Origin: Leptospiraceae bacterium
GTDB taxonomy: Bacteria; Spirochaetota; Leptospiria; Leptospirales; Leptospiraceae
Assembly: GCA_024233875.1 (NCBI GenBank)
Contig: JACKPB010000007.1
Span: forward strand, 182,141 to 246,140
DNA length: 64,000 bases
Direction: 5' to 3'
This document shows positions 1 to 6,964 of this stretch, one piece after another. The first letter of the stretch is position 1; each line of letters starts with the position of its first letter. Below the pieces are notes generated by a model. That model searched no databases. It was not told where the DNA came from and was given only the letters and a program-made list of their open reading frames with translations. The position numbers and the translations under genes were made by a program.

Positions 1-1
1 A

Positions 2-454
2 AGACTCGGACCATCCAGCCTGAGCCAGTGGTGGATGTGTAGATTTGAGTATGACGGATTCTATTATTCGTCAACCGAACAATGGATGATGGCGCAAAAA
101 GCCCTGCTCTTCGGGGATCATAATCTACATAAGGAAATCTTAAACTCCCAAACTCCAAAGATCATAAAAGATTTGGGTAGAAAAGTCTCCGGTTTCCAAT
201 CCGATATCTGGAACGAGCACAAGTTTGATATCGTAAAAAAAGGGAATTATTTAAAATTCAGTCAAAATGTTGATTTGAGTAGATATCTTCGCTCCACACG
301 GGGAAAGATCCTTGTTGAGGCGAGTCCATTTGACAGCATCTGGGGAATAGGCCTATCTCAGGATGTAGATGAAGTCTATGATCCTAAACTCTGGAAAGGA
401 AAGAATTTATTGGGATTTGCTTTGATGGAAGTAAGAGATGAATTGGAGAGCTGA
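2..454 (+). CDS. NADAR-family protein, 5' end cut by window edge
   Basis: Related to YbiA-type N-glycosidases of the NADAR fold, which act on riboflavin intermediates or ADP-ribose-type substrates. The frame is open to the first bases of the window. The residues before the internal ATG at 35 (GPSSLSQWW) match the usual NADAR start, in which a Ser-x-x-Trp stretch precedes FEYDGFYYSSTEQWMMAQKA. The gene therefore begins upstream and the ATG at 35 is not its start. The tail motifs DPKLWKGKNLLGFALMEVR and FDSIWGIGL are typical of the family. Family assignment is firm; the exact substrate is not known. Confidence 0.85.
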   Translation, partial: RLGPSSLSQWWMCRFEYDGFYYSSTEQWMMAQKALLFGDHNLHKEILNSQTPKIIKDLGRKVSGFQSDIWNEHKFDIVKKGNYLKFSQNVDLSRYLRSTRGKILVEASPFDSIWGIGLSQDVDEVYDPKLWKGKNLLGFALMEVRDELES

Positions 455-461
455 GAAGATT

Positions 462-665
462 TTATTTGTACAATTTATCTAAATTTTTTTTACCCAGTTT
501 TTTGTTTTTGATATTCATTAAATTTCTGTATTGCGAAGTATTCAGTAACTCCTCAACTTCCAGTCCGAACCTCCCCATTTGGGTCTCACCCACTACATTT
601 GCCAGACTGGATTTGTTCCTGGAGAAGGAACAGCGAAGATTTGGGTCCATTTCCTCATTGATCAT
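462..665 (-). CDS. small hypothetical protein, 67 aa
   Basis: Unrecognised small protein with a strongly basic tail (KNKKLGKKNLDKLYK). I prefer this strand because a good ribosome-binding site, GGAGG, lies five bases before the ATG. The plus-strand frame over the same bases starts at TTG with no clear SD. No domain, membrane segment or signal peptide is visible. It lies convergent to the NADAR gene. It could be a real small gene or a chance frame. Confidence 0.4.
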   Translation of the reverse strand: MINEEMDPNLRCSFSRNKSSLANVVGETQMGRFGLEVEELLNTSQYRNLMNIKNKKLGKKNLDKLYK

Positions 666-822
666 TGTAGCCTCCGTGCTAGATGAATGAGAATTCAGAG
701 GATTGCCTACCTTCCGTGGTTACTAACAATTCCCCTAATTTCTTTATCGTTAGACTGGAAAAATAGCTTAATCAGAAAAAAAATAATGTACATTTTTTGG
801 TACCAGTTTATATGTTGAATTT

Positions 823-1053
823 ATGACTATCAAGATGATCAATCGAACAGGAAAGAGATGGGGTAGATTTGTGTCCTATGAATTCGGTGAAGATCTATTT
901 GGATACATCTATCTTGATAAAATCAAAGGAAGAGACAGAGGAAAGCTCGTTGACAGATGGGTTCTTCCTGACCTGGGTAGCCTCATCCGAACTCTTGACT
1001 TAGAAATATACAAAAGGGAAGTGGAAAACTACGAAAACACTCTCGTTGCATAA
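823..1053 (+). CDS. small conserved-looking hypothetical protein, 76 aa
   Basis: Soluble protein with many charged and aromatic residues (GKRWGRFVSYEFGEDLFGYIYLDKIKGRDRGK) and no membrane segment. I do not recognise the family. Its stop overlaps the TTG start of the downstream MutS-like gene by eight bases, which suggests translational coupling and that both frames are expressed. No strong SD is visible before the ATG. Confidence 0.55.
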   Translation: MTIKMINRTGKRWGRFVSYEFGEDLFGYIYLDKIKGRDRGKLVDRWVLPDLGSLIRTLDLEIYKREVENYENTLVA

Positions 1054-2851
1054 TTTTTCCTCCGTTTTTTTTTCTAAAAGAACTCGGCGATGGAAGAGAA
1101 TTCATAAATCAAACGAATCCCGACTCCAAAAAGCAGCCCTGTATCGATTGCTAAACTTTCTGGGCATCTTTCTCTCTCTTTCCATAGGATATGTATGGAA
1201 GGAATTCAATACGATCTCCTACTTTTTTTTCGTTCTCTTCATTCTCCTGTTTTCCGGTTCCGTCAGATACTTTCAAAACTTTTCAAATTACCAGGAAAGA
1301 ATTGAATCTATCCTCTCACTCTTAAAGAGAGAGTCACTTCGAAATCAACGCAAAGTATCTGAGTTGTTCAGAGAAATCCCCGAAGTTCCGGAGGCTCTTC
1401 AGACCAACCACTACTACAAGGATCTCGATCTCTTCGGTAAATTCGGGTTTTACAATTATCTCGACACTACCGTAACCAAAAAAGGAAAAGAAGATCTCCT
1501 GAATCATCTTTTGATGCTATCAGCTCCCGATTCGGAAAAAATTCAAAAACGACAGGAAGCTTTGAAAGAATTTTTGAATAAACCCATCCTTACCTGGAAA
1601 CTGTACTACTTGCTTCAGGAAATTTCTCCTGACAATGGATATTCTAAATTGATTTTTCGTCATTCGGAAAGCATCCCGGAATCTTTCTCAAAATCTTTTC
1701 TCTACAAGATTTCTACTTTCATTCCCTTTCTTACCTACGGACTTGCGATTTTTCTAATACTTTCCGATCTCCCTCCTATCTGGAGCAGTCTTCTCTTTTT
1801 GCATATATTCTTCTATGCATTTCGATTTAAGGAAAGAAAGAAGTTCCTAAAGAGAAAAGAGACGTACTACAAAACTCTTCTCTCCTTCCAAAAGATCTCT
1901 CAAACTTTTGAAAAAGTCCCCTTTCAATCGAAATTGAACCAAACTCTAAATACGGGAAAAGATGAAAACACGAACACTTTTCCCATTTTGAAGAGCATCG
2001 AAAACCGACTCTCACTCTCTTCCGTTCCCCTCATTGATTTCTTATTGAATTTTTTTATTTTTTGGGACTACACCCTTCTGAGAAAAATCAATCGTTTGGA
2101 AGCAAACTACAAAGACATCCTCCGTTCGGGAATAGAGAAAATTGAGTATCTGGATTCGATGTTTCCCTTTCTTATCTTCGCCCTACACAATCCGGATATG
2201 GAATTTCCCGAAATCTCTGAGGATCAGAAATCTCTCGAAGCGAAATCTTTTGGACATCCAATGATTCTCCCGGAACATCGGGTCTACAACCCATTGGAAA
2301 AAATTCAGGAGAAGGAGTTAGTCCTCATCACGGGTTCCAATATGTCCGGAAAGACAACCTTTCTGAGAACAATAGGGATCAATGTTCTCCTGGCTCTCTG
2401 CGGATCAAAAGTACCCGCCACAGAAATGAAGCTTCCTCCGCTTAAGATTCTATCCAGTATCAAAAATGAAGATTCACTTACAGATGGAATTTCTTTCTTT
2501 TATTCTGAGGTAAGAAAACTGGCTTACATTCTGGACACTCTAAATGCGGAGAATCAAACCTGTCTTGTCCTCATCGATGAAGTTCTGAAAGGAACCAATA
2601 CCAGGGAACGATTGATAGCCTCTTCAGCTATTTTGAAAAAATTAAGTGCTTCCCGATCCTTCAGCTATGTGACCACCCACGACCTGGAATTGGCAAAAGA
2701 AAACAAGACTTACAAACTCAGACATTTTACGGAGATGGTAGTAGAAGAAAAAATGAGTTTTGATTACAGGATCAGAGAAGGTGTGATTACTTCCGGGAAT
2801 GCTCTGAAGATTTTGGAAATCGAATGTCCCGGCTTATTTACTTTTAATTAA
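1046..2851 (+). CDS. membrane-anchored MutS-like ATPase
   Basis: The C-terminal third is a MutS domain V ABC-type ATPase: Walker A GSNMSGKTTFLRT near residues 430-440, Walker B CLVLIDEVLKGTNTRER near 505-520, then a TTHDLELA His switch. The N-terminal mismatch-binding domain I of true MutS is absent. Instead there are two membrane segments at about residues 35-75 and another hydrophobic pair at about 225-262. This matches the MutS-related family that carries only core and ATPase parts, so it is unlikely to be mismatch-repair MutS; its real role is unknown. It starts at TTG within the stop of the preceding small gene. Its 3' end overlaps the opposing SanA-like gene by 18 bases. Confidence 0.85.
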   Translation: MHNFSSVFFSKRTRRWKRIHKSNESRLQKAALYRLLNFLGIFLSLSIGYVWKEFNTISYFFFVLFILLFSGSVRYFQNFSNYQERIESILSLLKRESLRNQRKVSELFREIPEVPEALQTNHYYKDLDLFGKFGFYNYLDTTVTKKGKEDLLNHLLMLSAPDSEKIQKRQEALKEFLNKPILTWKLYYLLQEISPDNGYSKLIFRHSESIPESFSKSFLYKISTFIPFLTYGLAIFLILSDLPPIWSSLLFLHIFFYAFRFKERKKFLKRKETYYKTLLSFQKISQTFEKVPFQSKLNQTLNTGKDENTNTFPILKSIENRLSLSSVPLIDFLLNFFIFWDYTLLRKINRLEANYKDILRSGIEKIEYLDSMFPFLIFALHNPDMEFPEISEDQKSLEAKSFGHPMILPEHRVYNPLEKIQEKELVLITGSNMSGKTTFLRTIGINVLLALCGSKVPATEMKLPPLKILSSIKNEDSLTDGISFFYSEVRKLAYILDTLNAENQTCLVLIDEVLKGTNTRERLIASSAILKKLSASRSFSYVTTHDLELAKENKTYKLRHFTEMVVEEKMSFDYRIREGVITSGNALKILEIECPGLFTFN

Positions 2852-3547
2852 GTCTCTGGTCTTCCAGGTCAATTCACCATTTCCCAGAATCGAGTATGTT
2901 TCCCCCTTATAATTTCTTGGGATATCAGACAAAAATATATCCATCCAGGCAAGATTTCTGGCAAAGAACTCCCGGATTCGATACTTCACCCGATCATTAT
3001 AGATATGTAAGTCCGACTCCATGACAGCAGTCTTGATACCGATCTTTTCTGCTATGAAAGAGGCTCGAGGCTGATGAAAACGTTGGGTGACAATCACAGC
3101 ATCTTCCACATTGTATAGAATCTTGGCCCGAATCAAGGTGTCGTAGGTTCGGAATCCGGAGTAGTCCATAAATATGTCCTGCTTCCGAACCTTATTTTTC
3201 AACATATAGTTCAACATGGGAGTTAGCTCATTATAGGTTTTTGTTCCATTGTCTCCGGAGAGAAGAATTTTCTTTACTTTCTTCTTTTTGTAAAGCAATA
3301 CAGCACATCTAAGTCTATCTTCCAGTACCGGAGAAGGCTTTTTTCCGTACACTGCCGCTCCGGGAACAATGGCTACGGTATAAGGACTCATGGTATCCAG
3401 ATTGTCTCTCGAATACGTGGGGACAGTCAGGTAATTCATTTCAAAGAAGAGATCAATCAAAATGGCAGTCAAAAGAATAATGAGAAAGATTTTACTGCTC
3501 AAATAGATATAATGACCGATTTTATGAAACTTCTCCCTTCTGAACAT
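2834..3547 (-). CDS. SanA/YdcF-like DUF218 envelope protein
   Basis: One N-terminal membrane anchor (about residues 15-35) is followed by a DUF218 domain: VAIVPGAAVYGKKPSPVLEDRL, ILLSGDNGT, a conserved Asp-rich stretch (IFMDYSGFRTYDT) and VTQRFHQPRASFIA. The family includes E. coli SanA, which affects envelope permeability to vancomycin; its chemistry is unresolved. The gene sits three bases downstream of the TrmJ-like gene, on the same strand, so they likely form one transcript. The last 18 bases overlap the opposing MutS-like gene. Confidence 0.85.
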   Translation of the reverse strand: MFRREKFHKIGHYIYLSSKIFLIILLTAILIDLFFEMNYLTVPTYSRDNLDTMSPYTVAIVPGAAVYGKKPSPVLEDRLRCAVLLYKKKKVKKILLSGDNGTKTYNELTPMLNYMLKNKVRKQDIFMDYSGFRTYDTLIRAKILYNVEDAVIVTQRFHQPRASFIAEKIGIKTAVMESDLHIYNDRVKYRIREFFARNLAWMDIFLSDIPRNYKGETYSILGNGELTWKTRDLIKSK

Positions 3548-3550
3548 GGT

Positions 3551-4270
3551 TTATTCCGAATCCAATCTATCTATAGATTGATCTATTTTTTTAAAAAATT
3601 TGTACAAAAATGCGACATCCCCATGGGAAGGATTGGATCTCTCCACTATTTGTTTGAGTCGCTTTACGGGAAGAAACTCATTCCCGTGAAATTGGTTCAT
3701 TCCGAGCTTTTTAAAAACACCGGTAGTGAATTCGTAAAAATGCTTTTTGTCGGAAGGTGAATTGACGGGCTCTTTATTGGGCTTGGGTTGATACTTATGA
3801 TTGTATAGAGTCGACAATACATATGAAACAGAATGAGAAAGATTCATGGACTTCTGATAGCCGGGCAAACGGAAGTCTATCATGCAATCACATTGGATCA
3901 CTGCCGATCTCGTCAAACCGGTGTCTTCCCGCCCGAAGAGGATTCCCGCTTTTTTATCTCCAAAAGTGGAAGGCAGTTCATTCAGAGAGATGAATCTACC
4001 CCGATCACTTCCATGAATCATTCCTGTTCCGACCACTACCTCAAGATCGGAAGTAGCCTCCACAAAGTCGGGATAGTATTGGATCTTATCCAATTCTTCG
4101 CTGGAATTGTAAGCCATCCACTCCATTTCAAAGTGAAAGTCGACCGGATCTCCAATAATTCGAAGGGGAGGTAGACCGAAATTGGCAATCAGCCTACAGA
4201 CCATCCCGATATTTCCCGGATATTTTGGATTTTCTAGCAAAATCACCGGAATTTGACCAGTCCAGCTCAT
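3551..4270 (-). CDS. SPOUT-class tRNA/rRNA 2'-O-methyltransferase, TrmJ-like
   Basis: SpoU-family SAM-dependent RNA ribose methyltransferase with the three knot motifs: NPKYPGNIGMVCR (motif 1, with Asn and Arg), GILFGREDTGLT (motif 2) and MNLSHSVSYVL (motif 3). Overall order and length (239 aa, with a C-terminal helical extension) resemble TrmJ, which methylates position 32 of tRNAs, but the exact RNA target cannot be read from sequence. First gene of a two-gene minus-strand transcript with the SanA-like gene. No clear SD before the ATG. Confidence 0.85.
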   Translation of the reverse strand: MSWTGQIPVILLENPKYPGNIGMVCRLIANFGLPPLRIIGDPVDFHFEMEWMAYNSSEELDKIQYYPDFVEATSDLEVVVGTGMIHGSDRGRFISLNELPSTFGDKKAGILFGREDTGLTRSAVIQCDCMIDFRLPGYQKSMNLSHSVSYVLSTLYNHKYQPKPNKEPVNSPSDKKHFYEFTTGVFKKLGMNQFHGNEFLPVKRLKQIVERSNPSHGDVAFLYKFFKKIDQSIDRLDSE

Positions 4271-4319
4271 ACATACAAGTTTTTTCTTTTAGAAATAGAA
4301 AGAAACTACAATTCTCAAT

Positions 4320-4559
4320 TCAATAGACAAACCTTCCGTCATCGAATTCAAGAATTGTCCTGCCCTTTTTAGTAATTTTTTCGCGAATGCAATCCACATA
4401 GACGACACCCGCCAGATCTTTTGTGAGATTGGGAGTTACCGGTTCCAGAACTAGATTCTGCAGGAGTTGCTTCCTACAGAACTCTTCCCTTCCTTCGGGG
4501 GTTGGCTTTTGGTAAGCACAATTTATAAAAATAAGAAGGAAAAGGTTTAAAATTTTCAT
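4320..4559 (-). CDS. small putative lipoprotein, 79 aa
   Basis: Short hydrophobic signal (MKILNLFLLIFINC) ending in a spirochaete-style lipobox, so the protein is probably lipidated at Cys14 and placed in the envelope. The mature part has two further Cys residues and ends with a predicted beta stretch (GRTILEFDDGRFVY). Family not recognised. It lies 50 bases downstream of the TrmJ-like start, on the same strand but read independently. Confidence 0.65.
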   Translation of the reverse strand: MKILNLFLLIFINCAYQKPTPEGREEFCRKQLLQNLVLEPVTPNLTKDLAGVVYVDCIREKITKKGRTILEFDDGRFVY

Positions 4560-4718
4560 GGATCAATTCCCAAAAATCATATGATTAAATCAATAAAATT
4601 TCCCGAGTTATGGGGATAGTTTTTCCCGGAATTGACAAAGTCCAATATTCCACAAAGAAAAGAAAGTCGAGAGTCAAATTTCATTCCTTTCTATTCTAAT
4701 TGAATCCATATTTTAAGG

Positions 4719-4802
4719 GATTTGGAGAGTTTGTCCCCAAATTGCCGATAGGCTATCAAATCCCTTGAACGAGCCAAGCGAGTGCGTAAGGTGAGTTAAT
4801 AT
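4719..4802 (+). repeat. family B hairpin repeat, copy B1
   Basis: Single forward unit related to the tandem array at 63571-64000. It has the TTTGGAGA...TCCCCAAA stem, the GCCGATAGGCTATC stretch (this stem has lost its loop here), and a terminus GAGTGCGTAAGGTGAGTT. It opens the gene-free stretch 4560-5397, which holds only stacked repeats. Confidence 0.7.
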
Positions 4803-4820
4803 ATAGGTTTGTCGATTTAT

Positions 4821-4910
4821 TATAGTCATTTTCAGAAGATTTGCGCCTTCACAGAAGAATCAGCTATAAAATGACTTCATACCGAATTAGAAAATGAGTA
4901 GGAATTTATT
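4821..4910 (+). repeat. family A hairpin repeat, copy A1
   Basis: TAGTCATTTT at 4823-4832 pairs with AAAATGACTT at 4868-4877, so the core can fold into a long stem with an inner loop. The same core occurs eight more times in this window. The right-hand ACCGGTATA end seen in other copies is not recognisable here. Confidence 0.75.
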
Positions 4911-5033
4911 CACCTCACGCTATTCATGCGAATGCTGAGGAGAAAGAAAGGTAGTCTTTCAGCAATAGTTCGACCGGGTTCACCAACCGGGGACTCATCA
5001 TCCCAAGACTCCTATTTTTATTAATCTATTAGT
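4908..5033 (-). repeat. family B hairpin repeat, copy B2 (reverse)
   Basis: Reverse copy of family B. It contains GAAAG (4946-4950) and CTTTC (4956-4960) as a short stem, and GGGGACTCATCATCCC near its end. It runs into the MITE-like element C1, which is inserted at its AGT. Confidence 0.65.
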
Positions 5034-5194
5034 AACTCATCTTACGCAGTATTTTATTTTTCTAATTTTTTTTAGTTTAAAATCAAAATCATTTTTTGCT
5101 AATAAATCAATAAAAATATGGGTTTATGCGATAGCCCAAGCTGCCGGCAGGCTCCCTGCAACCTCACATTTCGCTACTTTGCGTAATGTGAGTT
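5034..5194. mobile_element. 161-bp MITE-like element C1
   Basis: Imperfect terminal inverted repeats AACTCATCTTACGCA and TGCGTAATGTGAGTT bound a 161-bp non-coding segment flanked by AGT on both sides. A nearly identical element of the same length lies at 48723-48883. An otherwise matching sequence without it occurs at 54641-54655. The interior has a GCAGG-CTC-CCTGC hairpin. No transposase is visible, so mobilisation would be in trans. Confidence 0.75.
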
Positions 5195-5397
5195 AGTAAA
5201 ATCTGATTTTGTATTAAAAAATCAATATGTTCAGAAGAATAAAAAATTACCTAATAATGAAAAAATCAGAATTCAATTGAGATTTGAAGATGATTTCCTA
5301 AAACGCAAATCAGTCCTGATTGAAATTTTATTCTGATGGAGAGCCGGAAAAATTAAGTTTCCAAAAATCTTTACCCTGCTGAAATAGTTCTTTAGAA

Positions 5398-5892
5398 ATG
5401 AATCTTTTTTCAAAAAAATACCCACTCGTTAAGCAGATAGAAGAAGAAGATAGAAATCAGGCGATAGAACTTCTCAACTACTTCTTCCGAAAAATCAATA
5501 GCTACCCTCTGGATGGGATTTTTGAAGTGAAACCTAGAGCCGCCACAAAGATGATCGACGTCTATCTTAAGATTCGTGAAAATGGTAAAGTACTCTTTCT
5601 GGGAGTATTCGACGAAAACAAAACCCTCCTTTCTATGCTCATGGGAAGGGTTGAAGAAAGACCCTATCTACAGGAAGGAAAGATTTTTTATATCGACATA
5701 GCCGTTACAAAACAGGGACAATCCGGAAAAGGATACATGAAACTACTCCTCGATTCTACTGAGGAATGGACGAAAAAGAAAAAAATTCAAATCCTCGAAT
5801 TGCGAACCTTACTGGACAATAAAGAAGCGATTGAATTTTGGAAAAAAAGAGGATACAAAGATTTTTATATCCGATTTAGGAAAAATATATGA
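5398..5892 (+). CDS. GNAT-family N-acetyltransferase
   Basis: 164 aa with the GNAT core: motif A AVTKQGQSGKGYMKLLL (the Q-x-x-G-K-G acetyl-CoA pyrophosphate loop) and the C-terminal ELRTLLDNKEAIEFWKKRGYKDF pattern of motif B. Acceptor unknown. The stop overlaps the pyrE start as ATGA, so the two genes are translationally coupled. Upstream lies about 840 bases of stacked repeats, so the promoter is either inside repeat DNA or in the last 140 bases before the ATG. Confidence 0.85.
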   Translation: MNLFSKKYPLVKQIEEEDRNQAIELLNYFFRKINSYPLDGIFEVKPRAATKMIDVYLKIRENGKVLFLGVFDENKTLLSMLMGRVEERPYLQEGKIFYIDIAVTKQGQSGKGYMKLLLDSTEEWTKKKKIQILELRTLLDNKEAIEFWKKRGYKDFYIRFRKNI

Positions 5893-6452
5893 AAACCAAA
5901 CTATTTGATATTATGAAGACCTATGCATATAGGTTTTCGGAAGAACAATTCACTCTTGCCAGTGGCAAAAAATCACATCACTACTTCAACTGCAAAGAAC
6001 TTCTCCTCTATCCCGACCGATTGGAAATCTTAGCCAATTATCTGGTTTCCACTCATGTGCCCGAACTCGGTTTCCAACCCGAAGCCATCGGAGGTCTGAC
6101 GATGGGAGCTGATCCCATTTGCTATTCGATGAGTCTTGTGTATCAAAGAGAAGGTATTTTAGTTTATCCATTAATTGTCAGAAAAGAAACAAAAGATCAC
6201 GGAACGAAAAAGCAAATCGAGGGAGCTACCTCTAAAGTCAGTACATGCCTGGTTGTAGATGACGTGATCACCACAGGTGGTTCCACTCTTAAGGCTGTTG
6301 AAGCCCTCAGATCGGCAGACATTCAGGTAAATAAATGTGTCTGCATTCTCGATAGAGAAGAAGGCGGAAGAGAGAACCTGGAAAGAGAAGGCATAGAGCT
6401 CCATCCCATATTCAGAAAATCTGATTTTGCGCTGGACAAATCTTTACCCTAA
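5889..6452 (+). CDS. pyrE: orotate phosphoribosyltransferase
   Basis: Transfers ribose-5-phosphate from PRPP to orotate in pyrimidine synthesis. Diagnostic features are the PRPP-binding motif CLVVDDVITTGGSTLKAVE near residues 118-136, the catalytic flexible loop VRKETKDHGTKKQIEG, and the N-terminal FTLASGKKSHHYFNCK orotate region. Length 187 aa is normal. It overlaps the upstream GNAT gene by four bases. Confidence 0.95.
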   Translation: MKTKLFDIMKTYAYRFSEEQFTLASGKKSHHYFNCKELLLYPDRLEILANYLVSTHVPELGFQPEAIGGLTMGADPICYSMSLVYQREGILVYPLIVRKETKDHGTKKQIEGATSKVSTCLVVDDVITTGGSTLKAVEALRSADIQVNKCVCILDREEGGRENLEREGIELHPIFRKSDFALDKSLP

Positions 6453-6468
6453 TCAGGAAGATTCACTT

Positions 6469-6963
6469 ATGGCTAACAACGTATTACTGGAACAACACAA
6501 GTTCACCCGTCTGAGACTTCTGGCACTTCTGGACACCCTGGAGAAATCAGGTCACGGTGAGGAAGCTCTCTATTGGAAACTCCCCTTCGGAGAAAAAGGT
6601 AGAGCCCACATTGCCTGGCAGGTGCTTCATTGTGCCGCTACACTCGAAAAGTATTTTCATATTCGTTTGGACAATTCTGAAGTTGTGAATAAAGAATTGG
6701 TAGAGCATTTTGGAAGCGGTTCGGTTCCCGATACAAATCTAAAGCATGATTTTTCTACGATCAGAAATCTCCTGAATTCCTCTACAGAGAAATTTTATTC
6801 GTATTTCAACAAACTATCTCCAGACCAATTTGACAGCAAACCATTCCCGGATTCAGAAAAAACCAATAATGAAATTCTTATTTTATTGAATTGGCATGAG
6901 GCCGAGCACACAGGACAGTGTCAGATCACCTGGAATTCCTTCAAAGCCTCTAAGGGAATCTAA
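6469..6963 (+). CDS. DinB-like metal-binding four-helix protein
   Basis: 164 aa, all helical, with the DinB/YfiT-type histidines: AHIAWQVLHCAATLEKYF and NWHEAEHTGQ. These proteins bind a divalent metal; many act as thiol-dependent transferases, but the substrate here is unknown. I use the ATG at 6469 because AGGAAG lies eight bases upstream; an in-frame TTG at 6427 would overlap pyrE and has no SD. It ends two bases before the opposing selD stop. Confidence 0.75.
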   Translation: MANNVLLEQHKFTRLRLLALLDTLEKSGHGEEALYWKLPFGEKGRAHIAWQVLHCAATLEKYFHIRLDNSEVVNKELVEHFGSGSVPDTNLKHDFSTIRNLLNSSTEKFYSYFNKLSPDQFDSKPFPDSEKTNNEILILLNWHEAEHTGQCQITWNSFKASKGI

Positions 6964-6964
6964 T

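Noticed and set aside
466..690. Plus-strand signal-peptide-like frame of 74 aa
   Set aside because: TTG start without a clear SD, antisense to a frame with GGAGG well placed before ATG.
3833..4174. 113-codon plus-strand frame
   Set aside because: Antisense shadow of the TrmJ-like methyltransferase, which has all its motifs.
4560..5397. Integron-like attC sites or gene cassettes
   Set aside because: The repeats have paired termini ending GTGAGTT, but no consistent GTTRRRY core, no integrase gene, and the intervening genes are ordinary operons. A formal attC covariance search would settle it.
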